Below, in pieces: positions 7,316 through 13,688 of a stretch of 13,688 nt of DNA (positions are counted from its first letter, which is position 1; the number at the start of each line of letters is the position of its first letter). Under the pieces are notes generated by a model. It was not told where the DNA came from. It made no database searches and saw only the letters and a list, made by a program, of their open reading frames with translations. Source of the stretch: Bacillota bacterium. GTDB taxonomy: Bacteria > Bacillota > Clostridia > Acetivibrionales > DSM-1351. The translations under genes were made by a program, and so were the position numbers. The DNA is taken from the NCBI GenBank assembly GCA_023397905.1, contig JAEWSZ010000088.1, positions 1-13,688 on the forward strand, written 5' to 3'.

Positions 7316-9107
7316 TCCCACCTCCTGCATCAATCCCTGATTTTTCCAGATAAGCATACCATTTATCCTCGTTTGTCCTGTCACTTATCAGCTTGTATTT
7401 GAGCATGGGGTCCTCCATATCCTTCAGTCCGCACACATCGGCCCTTAATCTATACTGCTTCAGCAGCATAAACACTGTCGGTGAAAAGTTCCCCACCATT
7501 TTTTCCACGTCGTCGGACGCAAATTTTATATCCCTGGCTATGATTTCGTCAGCCAGCTTGCCGGGATCTGCCAGATATATTTTGTCATAGGGGTATATGG
7601 GTATTGCCTGCTGATTCCAGCCGCACAGCAGCCTTTCATAGCTGTCGAGGCCGGCCACCGTCCGGTCCGGATCGTCGCTTCCTGCAACTGTACCGGAGTA
7701 GGGCAGTATCGTATCTCCCGTCAGATAGTTTCTGGCCGTCTGCTCATACCGTCCCAGTATGTCCGGCATCATATCCCCTATATTGATGGTTCCGGAATCT
7801 TTTCTATCCAGCAGGTAGGACAGAAGCGCTTCCCGCTTATCCTCGTTTGCACTTGCAATTTCCTCAATATTTTTAATCACCAGAGGCGCCTCGGTGTAGA
7901 AAAGGAATTGCAGCTGTCCCGGCAATGCGCTTTTTTCGTCTGCAGGCGACAATTTATACATCACCGGCTCCTTCAGCCTGAAATAAATATATCTGGTATA
8001 AAGCTCCCTGAACCCTTCTTCAGAACTGAACCCAAATCTGCTTTTGATATTTTCCGGCAGACTGTCAAGGGACATATTTTCATAATAGGCGGCAAGCCCT
8101 TTGTAAAGCCACAAATTAGGCTGGTAGTGCAGATTTACGGTATTGCTGCAGCTGTCGAAAAAAGCGCTGTACAGGCTGTGTGAAAATGTCTTTATTTCGT
8201 TTGCACTGTATGGGTTTACACTTATCCCAAGAGATTTGCCGCCAACCCCTGCGAAATTCATATACATATTTGAAGGATCATTTCTCAGAATAAGCACAGT
8301 ATAGCCCTGAAGCCCGCTTCCAAACAATCCCGCATAATAATCGTACAGGCTGCGTATCAGCTCCGCGGTCTCTTCCGGAAGCTTTGATTTGAATTGTGGG
8401 TCCAGCAGGATATCCAGGTCTCCCTTTTCGCCTTCAACACTTGTTTTATCGAAGCTGCCAAAGGCATAACAGGACTTTCCCAGGTTATAGAACACCTTCC
8501 AGTCGGGATTTTTGATTTTTACCGTTCCTGCCTGTCCGGTACCGTATTTGTCCTGATATGGGAAAACCGGGTTCATTGCTTTTCCTGAGCCGGACTTAAG
8601 GGTTATCTCACTGATGCTGCGCCCAATGCGGCCATAACTGCCGTCTTCATAGCTGAAATACGGAAAGTAAAGAGTATTGTCTCCGCTGAATGCTATGAGG
8701 TCGCTGTAATAGGCTCCCTGATTCACGTTTCCGTCAAAATCCCCTATGCCCACCTGGTATGACAGGTCCACATATTTTGTGTTTCCTCCCACCGGGCCGA
8801 TCACCAGCTTGCCTTCCTTTTCGGAAAAAAGGACTGATTTTCCGGCGCTGTCCGTACATCTTGTCCCGTCCGGTGCAAAATTCCCCTTTCCAAGGGTGAA
8901 GGTCCTGGGGGATATGAGAGATTTGCGTCCGATCCTGATATTGACCCCTATGGCCTTGTTTGCCCCGGATTCCGGTTTCAAAGTATATTCGAATTCCACC
9001 GTACTCAAGGCGGGTTTTATAAATATAAAAAATGCGGCTGCCAGGCAGACTGCCGCAATAACCGCAGCCGGTATGAAAATATATCGCTTTTTTATTTTTG
9101 ATATCAT
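7284..9107 (-). CDS. Membrane-anchored M61-like pseudopeptidase A (HSLYS, metal site lost)
   Basis: This 607-residue protein is a paralog of the next gene along its whole length. It has a basic start MISKIKKR, one membrane helix (about 9-31) and an extracellular remainder. Shared landmarks include SYQVG (116-120), GGNTKYVDLSY, SCYAFG (212-217), the gluzincin-like section LWLYKGLAAYYENMS (332-346), YTEAPLVIKNI (404-414) and a common C-terminus, MLLKQYRLRADVCG (547-560). At the HExxH site it reads HSLYS (310-314), and the third ligand position is K336 (codon AAA), so the metal site and the catalytic residue are gone. The start at 9107 is preferred over 9155 because AAGGGG lies seven bases upstream and the upstream ATG falls within the terminator hairpin. 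The stop overlaps the start of the next gene, implying translational coupling. Its function is unknown; a binding or scaffolding role at the cell surface is inference. Confidence 0.7.
   Translation of the reverse strand: MISKIKKRYIFIPAAVIAAVCLAAAFFIFIKPALSTVEFEYTLKPESGANKAIGVNIRIGRKSLISPRTFTLGKGNFAPDGTRCTDSAGKSVLFSEKEGKLVIGPVGGNTKYVDLSYQVGIGDFDGNVNQGAYYSDLIAFSGDNTLYFPYFSYEDGSYGRIGRSISEITLKSGSGKAMNPVFPYQDKYGTGQAGTVKIKNPDWKVFYNLGKSCYAFGSFDKTSVEGEKGDLDILLDPQFKSKLPEETAELIRSLYDYYAGLFGSGLQGYTVLILRNDPSNMYMNFAGVGGKSLGISVNPYSANEIKTFSHSLYSAFFDSCSNTVNLHYQPNLWLYKGLAAYYENMSLDSLPENIKSRFGFSSEEGFRELYTRYIYFRLKEPVMYKLSPADEKSALPGQLQFLFYTEAPLVIKNIEEIASANEDKREALLSYLLDRKDSGTINIGDMMPDILGRYEQTARNYLTGDTILPYSGTVAGSDDPDRTVAGLDSYERLLCGWNQQAIPIYPYDKIYLADPGKLADEIIARDIKFASDDVEKMVGNFSPTVFMLLKQYRLRADVCGLKDMEDPMLKYKLISDRTNEDKWYAYLEKSGIDAGGGNDTGEAIKTN
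7321..7326 (-). promoter_or_regulatory. Ribosome binding site inside the upstream gene, deciding the start of pseudopeptidase B
   Basis: A consensus AGGAGG, five bases before the ATG at 7315, lies within the coding sequence of pseudopeptidase A. It fixes the start and excludes the longer in-frame ATG at 7384, and it supports coupled translation of the pair. Confidence 0.85.
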
Positions 9108-9114
9108 GATTTTG

Positions 9115-9120
9115 CCCCTT
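9115..9120 (-). promoter_or_regulatory. Ribosome binding site deciding the start of pseudopeptidase A
   Basis: AAGGGG lies seven bases upstream of the ATG at 9107. Together with the terminator hairpin at 9152-9179, which covers the alternative ATG at 9155, it supports the shorter protein. Confidence 0.65.
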
Positions 9121-9144
9121 TTAAAGGATAGCCATGCTTTTTTT

Positions 9145-9179
9145 GAGAAAAGCAATACCGGAGCACACTCCGGTATTGC
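9145..9179 (-). terminator. Intrinsic terminator after the SLH surface-protein gene
   Basis: GCAATACCGGAG and CTCCGGTATTGC form a perfect 12-bp stem (9152-9163 with 9168-9179) around a 4-base loop. On the minus strand the stem is followed by TTTTCTC. It lies 25 bases after the surface-protein stop codon and 37 bases before the start codon of pseudopeptidase A. The T-run is short, so partial read-through into the next genes is plausible. Confidence 0.85.
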
Positions 9180-9204
9180 CTCCCATTTTATGCGTTTATC
9201 CCTT

Positions 9205-12200
9205 CTATTCCGTATATACCCTGTTGTATATGTTGTACAGCAATGCGGCCGCTTCAGCTCTTGTGGTGCCGGCCCTTGGATTTATCCTGCCGTTTGCCCC
9301 GTGTATCAGCCCCGCCTTTACAAAGTTTGCAACGCTTGAGGCGGCGTATCCCGAAATCTGCGATTGATCCGCAAACTGGTCCAGATCGGCGGCCGCCCCG
9401 GCGGCTTCAAGCTTTTTGACAAGATTCAGGGCTTTTTCCGTAAGCACCATCATATCCTGCCTTGAAATATATGCCTTGGGATTAAATTGATTGTTGCCGG
9501 CGCCGCTGATGATCCCCAGCTTCTTTGCCGTCCCCACCGCGTCGTAGTAATAGGCTCCGGCCTCTACATCATCAAAATTGGTGCCGCACTTTTCAGTAAG
9601 GCCCAGTGTACTCATCAGAAGTGTCAGATAGTCGGCTCTGGTTATCTGCCTTTCCGGGGAGAAGGTGGTGGCTGTGGTGCCGCCTATGATTCCCTTTGAT
9701 GCCAGAACGCCGATCTGTTTTTCCGCCCAGCCGTATCCGGCCAGATCGTCAAAGGTTTTTACAATATAAGCCACGGCATAAGTGCTGAAATGGACCGTAT
9801 TGAATCTGACCGTTCCGGTACCGGCATCATATCTTCCGCTGGTCACTGGCACCGGGTTCCCCAGGCCGTCGGCATACAGTACCGTAATATGTTCGCTGTC
9901 TCTCAATTCACCGCTGCCGGGAGTATAGGGTATTGAAACTGAAACCGGCGCATTGTGGTTGCTCCAGGCCAGGACATTTCCGTTTATCCTGATGCCCAGT
10001 TCAATTGCCGGCCTGTCTCCGATCAGGCTTCCCAGCTCTTCGCCCAGCTTACTCCTGTCTGCATAGGCTATTGTCAATACTGCGTTTTCCGCGCCGCCCA
10101 CATCCGTTGATTGAAGCATGTCTCCGGGAACCGTCAGCGTCGCCGCACTTGTCCTTATCTCCAGTCTCTGGTTCCGCACCAGCCCTGTAAGGTATTTTAC
10201 CGGCACTGTTACTTCATAGGTCTCGGCTCCGTTTGCCGGGGTCATATCTATTTTTACCGTCTTTATCCCGTCCTGCCCGGCGGCGCCAAGTCCTGAAGCC
10301 TTTTCCATCACTTCACTGTTCAAGACTACGGAGGCGGTCCCTGTTGACTTGTCCAGTACCGGCTTGCCGGTTATTGTGACGCTTCCGTCCGCATTTACAA
10401 CAACATCAGGAGTTTGTACCGTATTATCCTGGGACGTAGATGAACTGGCAACACGGTTCAGCACAATGTCAGGAGCCGTTACCGTACTGTCCGGAGCGAT
10501 ATTTATTCCCGTCACGCTTCCCGTGTAATACCCCGGCCTGTATGCGATTGCCGTATATCCCGTACCCGCGGGTATTCCGGCCAGCACATAATTGCCCGCT
10601 ATATCCGTCAGGGCGGTATATGAAACGTTATTGATCACCATGGTGACATTTGCGCCGGAAATGGCATTTCCCGCACCGTCAACCACTCTTCCTGTGATTA
10701 TTCCGGTCTCTGTACCCGGAGTTGTATTCCTGGTCAGGATTATATTGTTGACCAGGGTCATTGTGCCTTCCGTTACGTCTATCCCTGGAACAGATACGGT
10801 GTTATAGCCCTCTTTATTTACCGTTATGGTATATCCCGTTCCCACTCCTATATTGGTCAGCAGGAAATCGCCTGACGGTCCGGTTATGGCAGAGCCCGTG
10901 GTATTTACAACAGTTACCGCCGCCCCTTCCACAGCATTTCCAGAGGAATCCAGCACTCTTCCTGAGATGGTTCCAGTTCCCGGCTGGGAAATTGCACTTA
11001 ATACCACCGTATCCACGGAGGTGATCAGATCCGATATTACGTCAATCCCCGCCGCAGTCCCGTCCATATAGCCTTCTTTGCTTACATTCATGGTATAATC
11101 CGTACCCGCGGGAACCGAATCGATGGTATATGATCCCGAGGCATCGGTGGCCGCTGTAAAAGATATGCCTCCGGCGGTCACATTTACAACCGCTCCCTGG
11201 ACAGGTTGGTTCGAGTCGCTTTTTACTATGCCTGAAACAGCTCCCGTCGTGTTGGCCGATACCTTAAACGCATCCACAATGAGATATCTTCCGTTTATGG
11301 CATTTACCACCTTGATGGTATGCTGCCCGTATGGCAGGCCGCTCTGGCCGAATACCTGGTTGAAGGCCGAGGATGTATCGGCGGCCAGGTGTACGGTCCT
11401 CACTTTCACATCGTCCACATAGATGTCCGCGTCGCTCAGGCCATGATCCAGTTCCGTATAGAAATATATGCCTGTTCCTGTAAAGGTGTAAGTGCAGCTG
11501 GCTCCAGCCTGAGTGGTAAATTGTATGTCGGCCATATAATCCCCATTGCCTCTGGAGCCGCTGTAATTCCAGCCGCTGTCATATGTCACGGAAGCGCTGT
11601 CGTTGTTGACAATGGATGCATTGGCAGGGGCCAGGGGATCAATTGTTATATCCGGCGCCGCAGTGGTATTTCCTGCGGTCACTTCAATCTGGCTGAGAGC
11701 CCAAGGTTGGAACCCTTGTTTTGCAGCTGTTAAGGTATAATTGTTTCCGGAGGGAATATCTATAAAGGAATAATTTCCCGCCGAATCCGTCAGCGCCGTA
11801 TAGGCTGTATTTTCAATATTCACCGCAGCCCCTTTTACGGCCCTGCCTGAGCTGTCTATGACCCTTCCCGTAATTGTTCCTATATGAGCGATTTCAAGCA
11901 GTGTCACATTATTTATTACGGTTGTATTGCCGGCCGTTACATCTGCTGCCGAGACAGACTCGGTCTTGTAGCCGGCTTTAGCCGCTGTCAGCGTATACCC
12001 GCTTCCGGCCGGGATATTTACCACAGTATAGTATCCCGAAGCATTGGTCAGTGACGTATATTCCGTTCCGCCGGCATTCAGAGACACCATGACGTCCGGT
12101 ATCCCGCTGCCGGATATATCCACTATTCTGCCCGTGAGCTTTCCGGCATCCGGTAAAGGTATTTCCTCCAGCAGTATCTCGCCTGTTTCGGCGGTACTGT

Positions 12201-13688
12201 CTGAAATCACGTTGATTCCGCTCACCGTCGCCTCCTGGTATCCGGCTTTGCTCACAGTAACGGTGTATCCCGTTCCGGCGGGGATATTTTCCGCGGTATA
12301 TTTTCCGGAAACATCCGTAACCGCCGTATACTCTGCACCGCCCATGGTGACTTTTACGCTTGCGCCTTCCAGCGGATTGCCCTGCAGGCTCCTGACCACG
12401 CCTGAAACCGTTCCGGTGGTATTGGCCGATACTTTAAATGCGTCTACAATAAGATATCTGCCGTCTATTGCATTTACGACCTTTATGGTATGCTGCCCGT
12501 AGGGCAGGCCATTCTGGCCGAATACCTGGTTGAAGGCCGAGGATGAGCCGGCGGCCAGGTGTACGGTCCTGACTTTAACATCGTCTATATAGATATCTGC
12601 GTCGCTCAAACCATTATCCAATTCGGTATGGAAATATATGCCTGTTCCGGTAAAGGTATAAGTACAGCTGGCTCCTATCTGAGTAGTATAATGGACGTCT
12701 GCCATATGATCTCCGTTGCTTCTGGAGCCGCTGTAGCCCCAGCTGCCGCTGTATACCATTGAAGCGTCGTCGTCGTTAACAACAGCGGCATTGGCCGGTG
12801 CAAGCGGATCGAGTATGACGGCGTCATTGACCAGCGTTCCGTCGGATATGATGCTGATACCATTTATCACCGCATTCTGATAGCCGTCCTTGTGGGACGT
12901 GAGCACATAGCCCGTTCCGGCGGCTATGCCTGTGAAAGTGTACATCCCCGTTCCGTCTGTGGTCACCGTGTGGTTCTGGCCGCCGGCGGCCAGAGTTACA
13001 TTGACTCCCGCCAGCGGAACGCCCTGAGGATTGTTTACCGCCCCCGCCAATGAGCCCGTGGTGTTGGTGGAAACCTTGAAAGCGTCTATAATGAGATATC
13101 TATCGCTTAATGCATTTACGATCTTGACGGTATGCGTTCCAAAGGGCAGACCGCCTCTCCCGTATACCTGATAAAAGGAAGAACGCGAGGGAGCCGCCAT
13201 ATGTATAACGCTGTCCTTTACCCCGTCAATATACACATCGGCGTCGCTCAGGTTGTTGTCCAGCTCCGTGAAGAAATAGATCCCCGTGCCGGTGAAGGTA
13301 TACTCGCAATAGCTGCCTTTGCTTGAAGTAAACGTAACGTCGTCCATGTAATCGCCCATATTTCTCGAGCCGCTGTACGACCAGTTTCCGGTGTATTTTA
13401 CGGAGCTGTTGTTATTATTTATAATAGAGGCATTACCTGGTGCGGCCGGATAATTGGTCACCTGGAACCCGTCTACAGTTAGCTTTGTACCGGACTTCAA
13501 CACAACCTTGACGGTGTGTGTCCCCGGAGCCAGACCTCTTTTGTAATAAACCGTCTGGTAAAAGCTCAGTTTTGATGCGGCGCAGTTTACCGTGGCGTCC
13601 TTGCCCCCGTCAATATATACGTCGATCAGCGCCATCTCCGGGTGATTCTCCGAATCAAAGTCTATTCCTGTGCCGGAAAATGTGAATT
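9205..13688 (-). CDS. Giant SLH-anchored surface protein with carbohydrate-binding-like and Cna-B-like modules, N-terminus off the window
   Basis: The frame is open from the right edge to the TAG at 9207-9205, giving 1493 visible residues. Numbering here counts the Met at 13635 as 1. That Met is internal, because the upstream bases continue the same module (FTFSGTGIDF). Beta-sandwich modules resembling galactose-binding-like carbohydrate modules (YTFTGTGIYF, then D.YIDD, then LPYG.HTIKVVNA, then DAFKVS) occur at up to 60 (partial), 64-190, 279-405 and 669-795. Carboxypeptidase-regulatory/Cna-B-like modules (G.V.....P..GA.V, then T...G.Y....IPAGTGYT) occur at about 193-276, 408-490, 498-580, 586-666, 798-880, 888-968 and 978-1060. 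A Ser/Thr-rich linker, a pre-SLH domain (about 1076-1290, ending FNTVHFSTYAVAY) and three SLH domains (1294-1345, 1353-1405, 1418-1476) follow. Family knowledge says SLH domains bind pyruvylated wall polysaccharide. A secreted enzyme or adhesin head may lie off the window. Confidence 0.9.
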   Translation of the reverse strand, partial: FTFSGTGIDFDSENHPEMALIDVYIDGGKDATVNCAASKLSFYQTVYYKRGLAPGTHTVKVVLKSGTKLTVDGFQVTNYPAAPGNASIINNNNSSVKYTGNWSYSGSRNMGDYMDDVTFTSSKGSYCEYTFTGTGIYFFTELDNNLSDADVYIDGVKDSVIHMAAPSRSSFYQVYGRGGLPFGTHTVKIVNALSDRYLIIDAFKVSTNTTGSLAGAVNNPQGVPLAGVNVTLAAGGQNHTVTTDGTGMYTFTGIAAGTGYVLTSHKDGYQNAVINGISIISDGTLVNDAVILDPLAPANAAVVNDDDASMVYSGSWGYSGSRSNGDHMADVHYTTQIGASCTYTFTGTGIYFHTELDNGLSDADIYIDDVKVRTVHLAAGSSSAFNQVFGQNGLPYGQHTIKVVNAIDGRYLIVDAFKVSANTTGTVSGVVRSLQGNPLEGASVKVTMGGAEYTAVTDVSGKYTAENIPAGTGYTVTVSKAGYQEATVSGINVISDSTAETGEILLEEIPLPDAGKLTGRIVDISGSGIPDVMVSLNAGGTEYTSLTNASGYYTVVNIPAGSGYTLTAAKAGYKTESVSAADVTAGNTTVINNVTLLEIAHIGTITGRVIDSSGRAVKGAAVNIENTAYTALTDSAGNYSFIDIPSGNNYTLTAAKQGFQPWALSQIEVTAGNTTAAPDITIDPLAPANASIVNNDSASVTYDSGWNYSGSRGNGDYMADIQFTTQAGASCTYTFTGTGIYFYTELDHGLSDADIYVDDVKVRTVHLAADTSSAFNQVFGQSGLPYGQHTIKVVNAINGRYLIVDAFKVSANTTGAVSGIVKSDSNQPVQGAVVNVTAGGISFTAATDASGSYTIDSVPAGTDYTMNVSKEGYMDGTAAGIDVISDLITSVDTVVLSAISQPGTGTISGRVLDSSGNAVEGAAVTVVNTTGSAITGPSGDFLLTNIGVGTGYTITVNKEGYNTVSVPGIDVTEGTMTLVNNIILTRNTTPGTETGIITGRVVDGAGNAISGANVTMVINNVSYTALTDIAGNYVLAGIPAGTGYTAIAYRPGYYTGSVTGINIAPDSTVTAPDIVLNRVASSSTSQDNTVQTPDVVVNADGSVTITGKPVLDKSTGTASVVLNSEVMEKASGLGAAGQDGIKTVKIDMTPANGAETYEVTVPVKYLTGLVRNQRLEIRTSAATLTVPGDMLQSTDVGGAENAVLTIAYADRSKLGEELGSLIGDRPAIELGIRINGNVLAWSNHNAPVSVSIPYTPGSGELRDSEHITVLYADGLGNPVPVTSGRYDAGTGTVRFNTVHFSTYAVAYIVKTFDDLAGYGWAEKQIGVLASKGIIGGTTATTFSPERQITRADYLTLLMSTLGLTEKCGTNFDDVEAGAYYYDAVGTAKKLGIISGAGNNQFNPKAYISRQDMMVLTEKALNLVKKLEAAGAAADLDQFADQSQISGYAASSVANFVKAGLIHGANGRINPRAGTTRAEAAALLYNIYNRVYTE
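10462..11631 (-). repeat. Super-repeat copy 2 inside the surface-protein gene (390 residues)
   Basis: This copy encodes one sandwich module and three Cna-B-like modules (residues 669-1058). It aligns with copy 1 at a constant offset of exactly 390 residues (1170 bases) through the sandwich module and the first two regulatory-like modules, and within about two residues in the third. Confidence 0.75.
11632..12801 (-). repeat. Super-repeat copy 1 inside the surface-protein gene (390 residues)
   Basis: This copy encodes residues 279-668 and abuts copy 2. Its sandwich module is about four-fifths identical to that of copy 2 by eye, including the junction motif DPLAPANA just before it and KVSANTTG at its end. 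The regulatory-like modules are far less alike between copies. Confidence 0.75.

Noticed and set aside
9136..9153. Second hairpin (GCTTTT...AAAAGC) beside the terminator
   Set aside because: It is a short AT-rich stem that overlaps the T-run of the main terminator. It may form in RNA, but there is no independent support for it as a separate element.
9152..9179. Bidirectional terminator or mobile-element inverted repeat
   Set aside because: No T-run follows on the plus strand and no plus-strand gene needs termination. There is no second copy, target duplication or transposase, so a one-way terminator explains it.
8746..9339. A 197-residue plus-strand open frame spanning the terminator region
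   Set aside because: It crosses the terminator hairpin and is antisense to two well-supported genes. Its sequence shows no domain or plausible start.
9205..13635. ATG at 13635 as the start of the surface protein
   Set aside because: The same frame stays open to the window edge and the upstream residues (FTFSGTGIDF...) are the first half of the same sandwich module. There is no signal peptide after this ATG, so it is an internal methionine.
9205..13688. Repetitive region as a CRISPR array or tandem satellite
   Set aside because: The repeats are long, coding, in frame and divergent. They are explained by protein modules and lack the short identical repeat and unique spacer pattern.

Overview
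The window looks like chromosomal DNA from a Gram-positive, low-to-moderate GC Firmicute, most likely a polysaccharide-associated member of the Clostridia (Paenibacillus-type bacilli are the main alternative). The grounds are strong GGAGG-type ribosome binding sites, a CUT1 sugar transporter with a lipoprotein binding protein, and a surface protein ending in S-layer homology (SLH) domains. I cannot name the species. All eight genes lie on the minus strand, so they are transcribed from high to low coordinates. I saw no rRNA, tRNA, CRISPR array, transposase or attachment site, and no gene-free stretch over 300 bases.

Region 1 (13688 to 9205) is the 3' part of a very large surface-protein gene whose start lies off the right edge. 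Its product is a string of beta-sandwich modules of a carbohydrate-binding-like type and carboxypeptidase-regulatory-like (Cna-B-like) modules, then a pre-SLH domain and three SLH domains that would hold it on the cell wall. Two successive 390-residue super-repeats [sandwich + three regulatory-like modules] sit inside it. A near-perfect terminator hairpin follows the stop codon.

Region 2 (9107 to 5501) holds two overlapping, paralogous genes for membrane-anchored extracellular proteins of about 605 residues. Both resemble M61/MA-clan (gluzincin) metallopeptidases, but both have lost the catalytic HExxH glutamate. One keeps plausible zinc ligands (HRFFH plus EG); the other has lost nearly all of them (HSLYS plus KG). 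This tandem pseudopeptidase pair is the most unusual thing in the window. There is almost no room for a promoter of its own between it and the SLH gene's terminator.

Region 3 (5400 to 947) starts with a promoter and operator-like palindromes. It continues with an ABC importer (lipoprotein binding protein, MalF-like permease, MalG-like permease, no ATPase gene) and a short cytoplasmic GH29 alpha-L-fucosidase. The simplest reading is an operon for uptake and intracellular cleavage of a fucosylated oligosaccharide, with the ATPase supplied from elsewhere. Stem-loops lie in the gaps between these genes; the one after the binding-protein gene is a perfect 12-bp stem.

Region 4 (911 to 1) is a putative promoter and the 5' part of a DHA2-type (EmrB/QacA-like) MFS exporter gene cut by the left edge.
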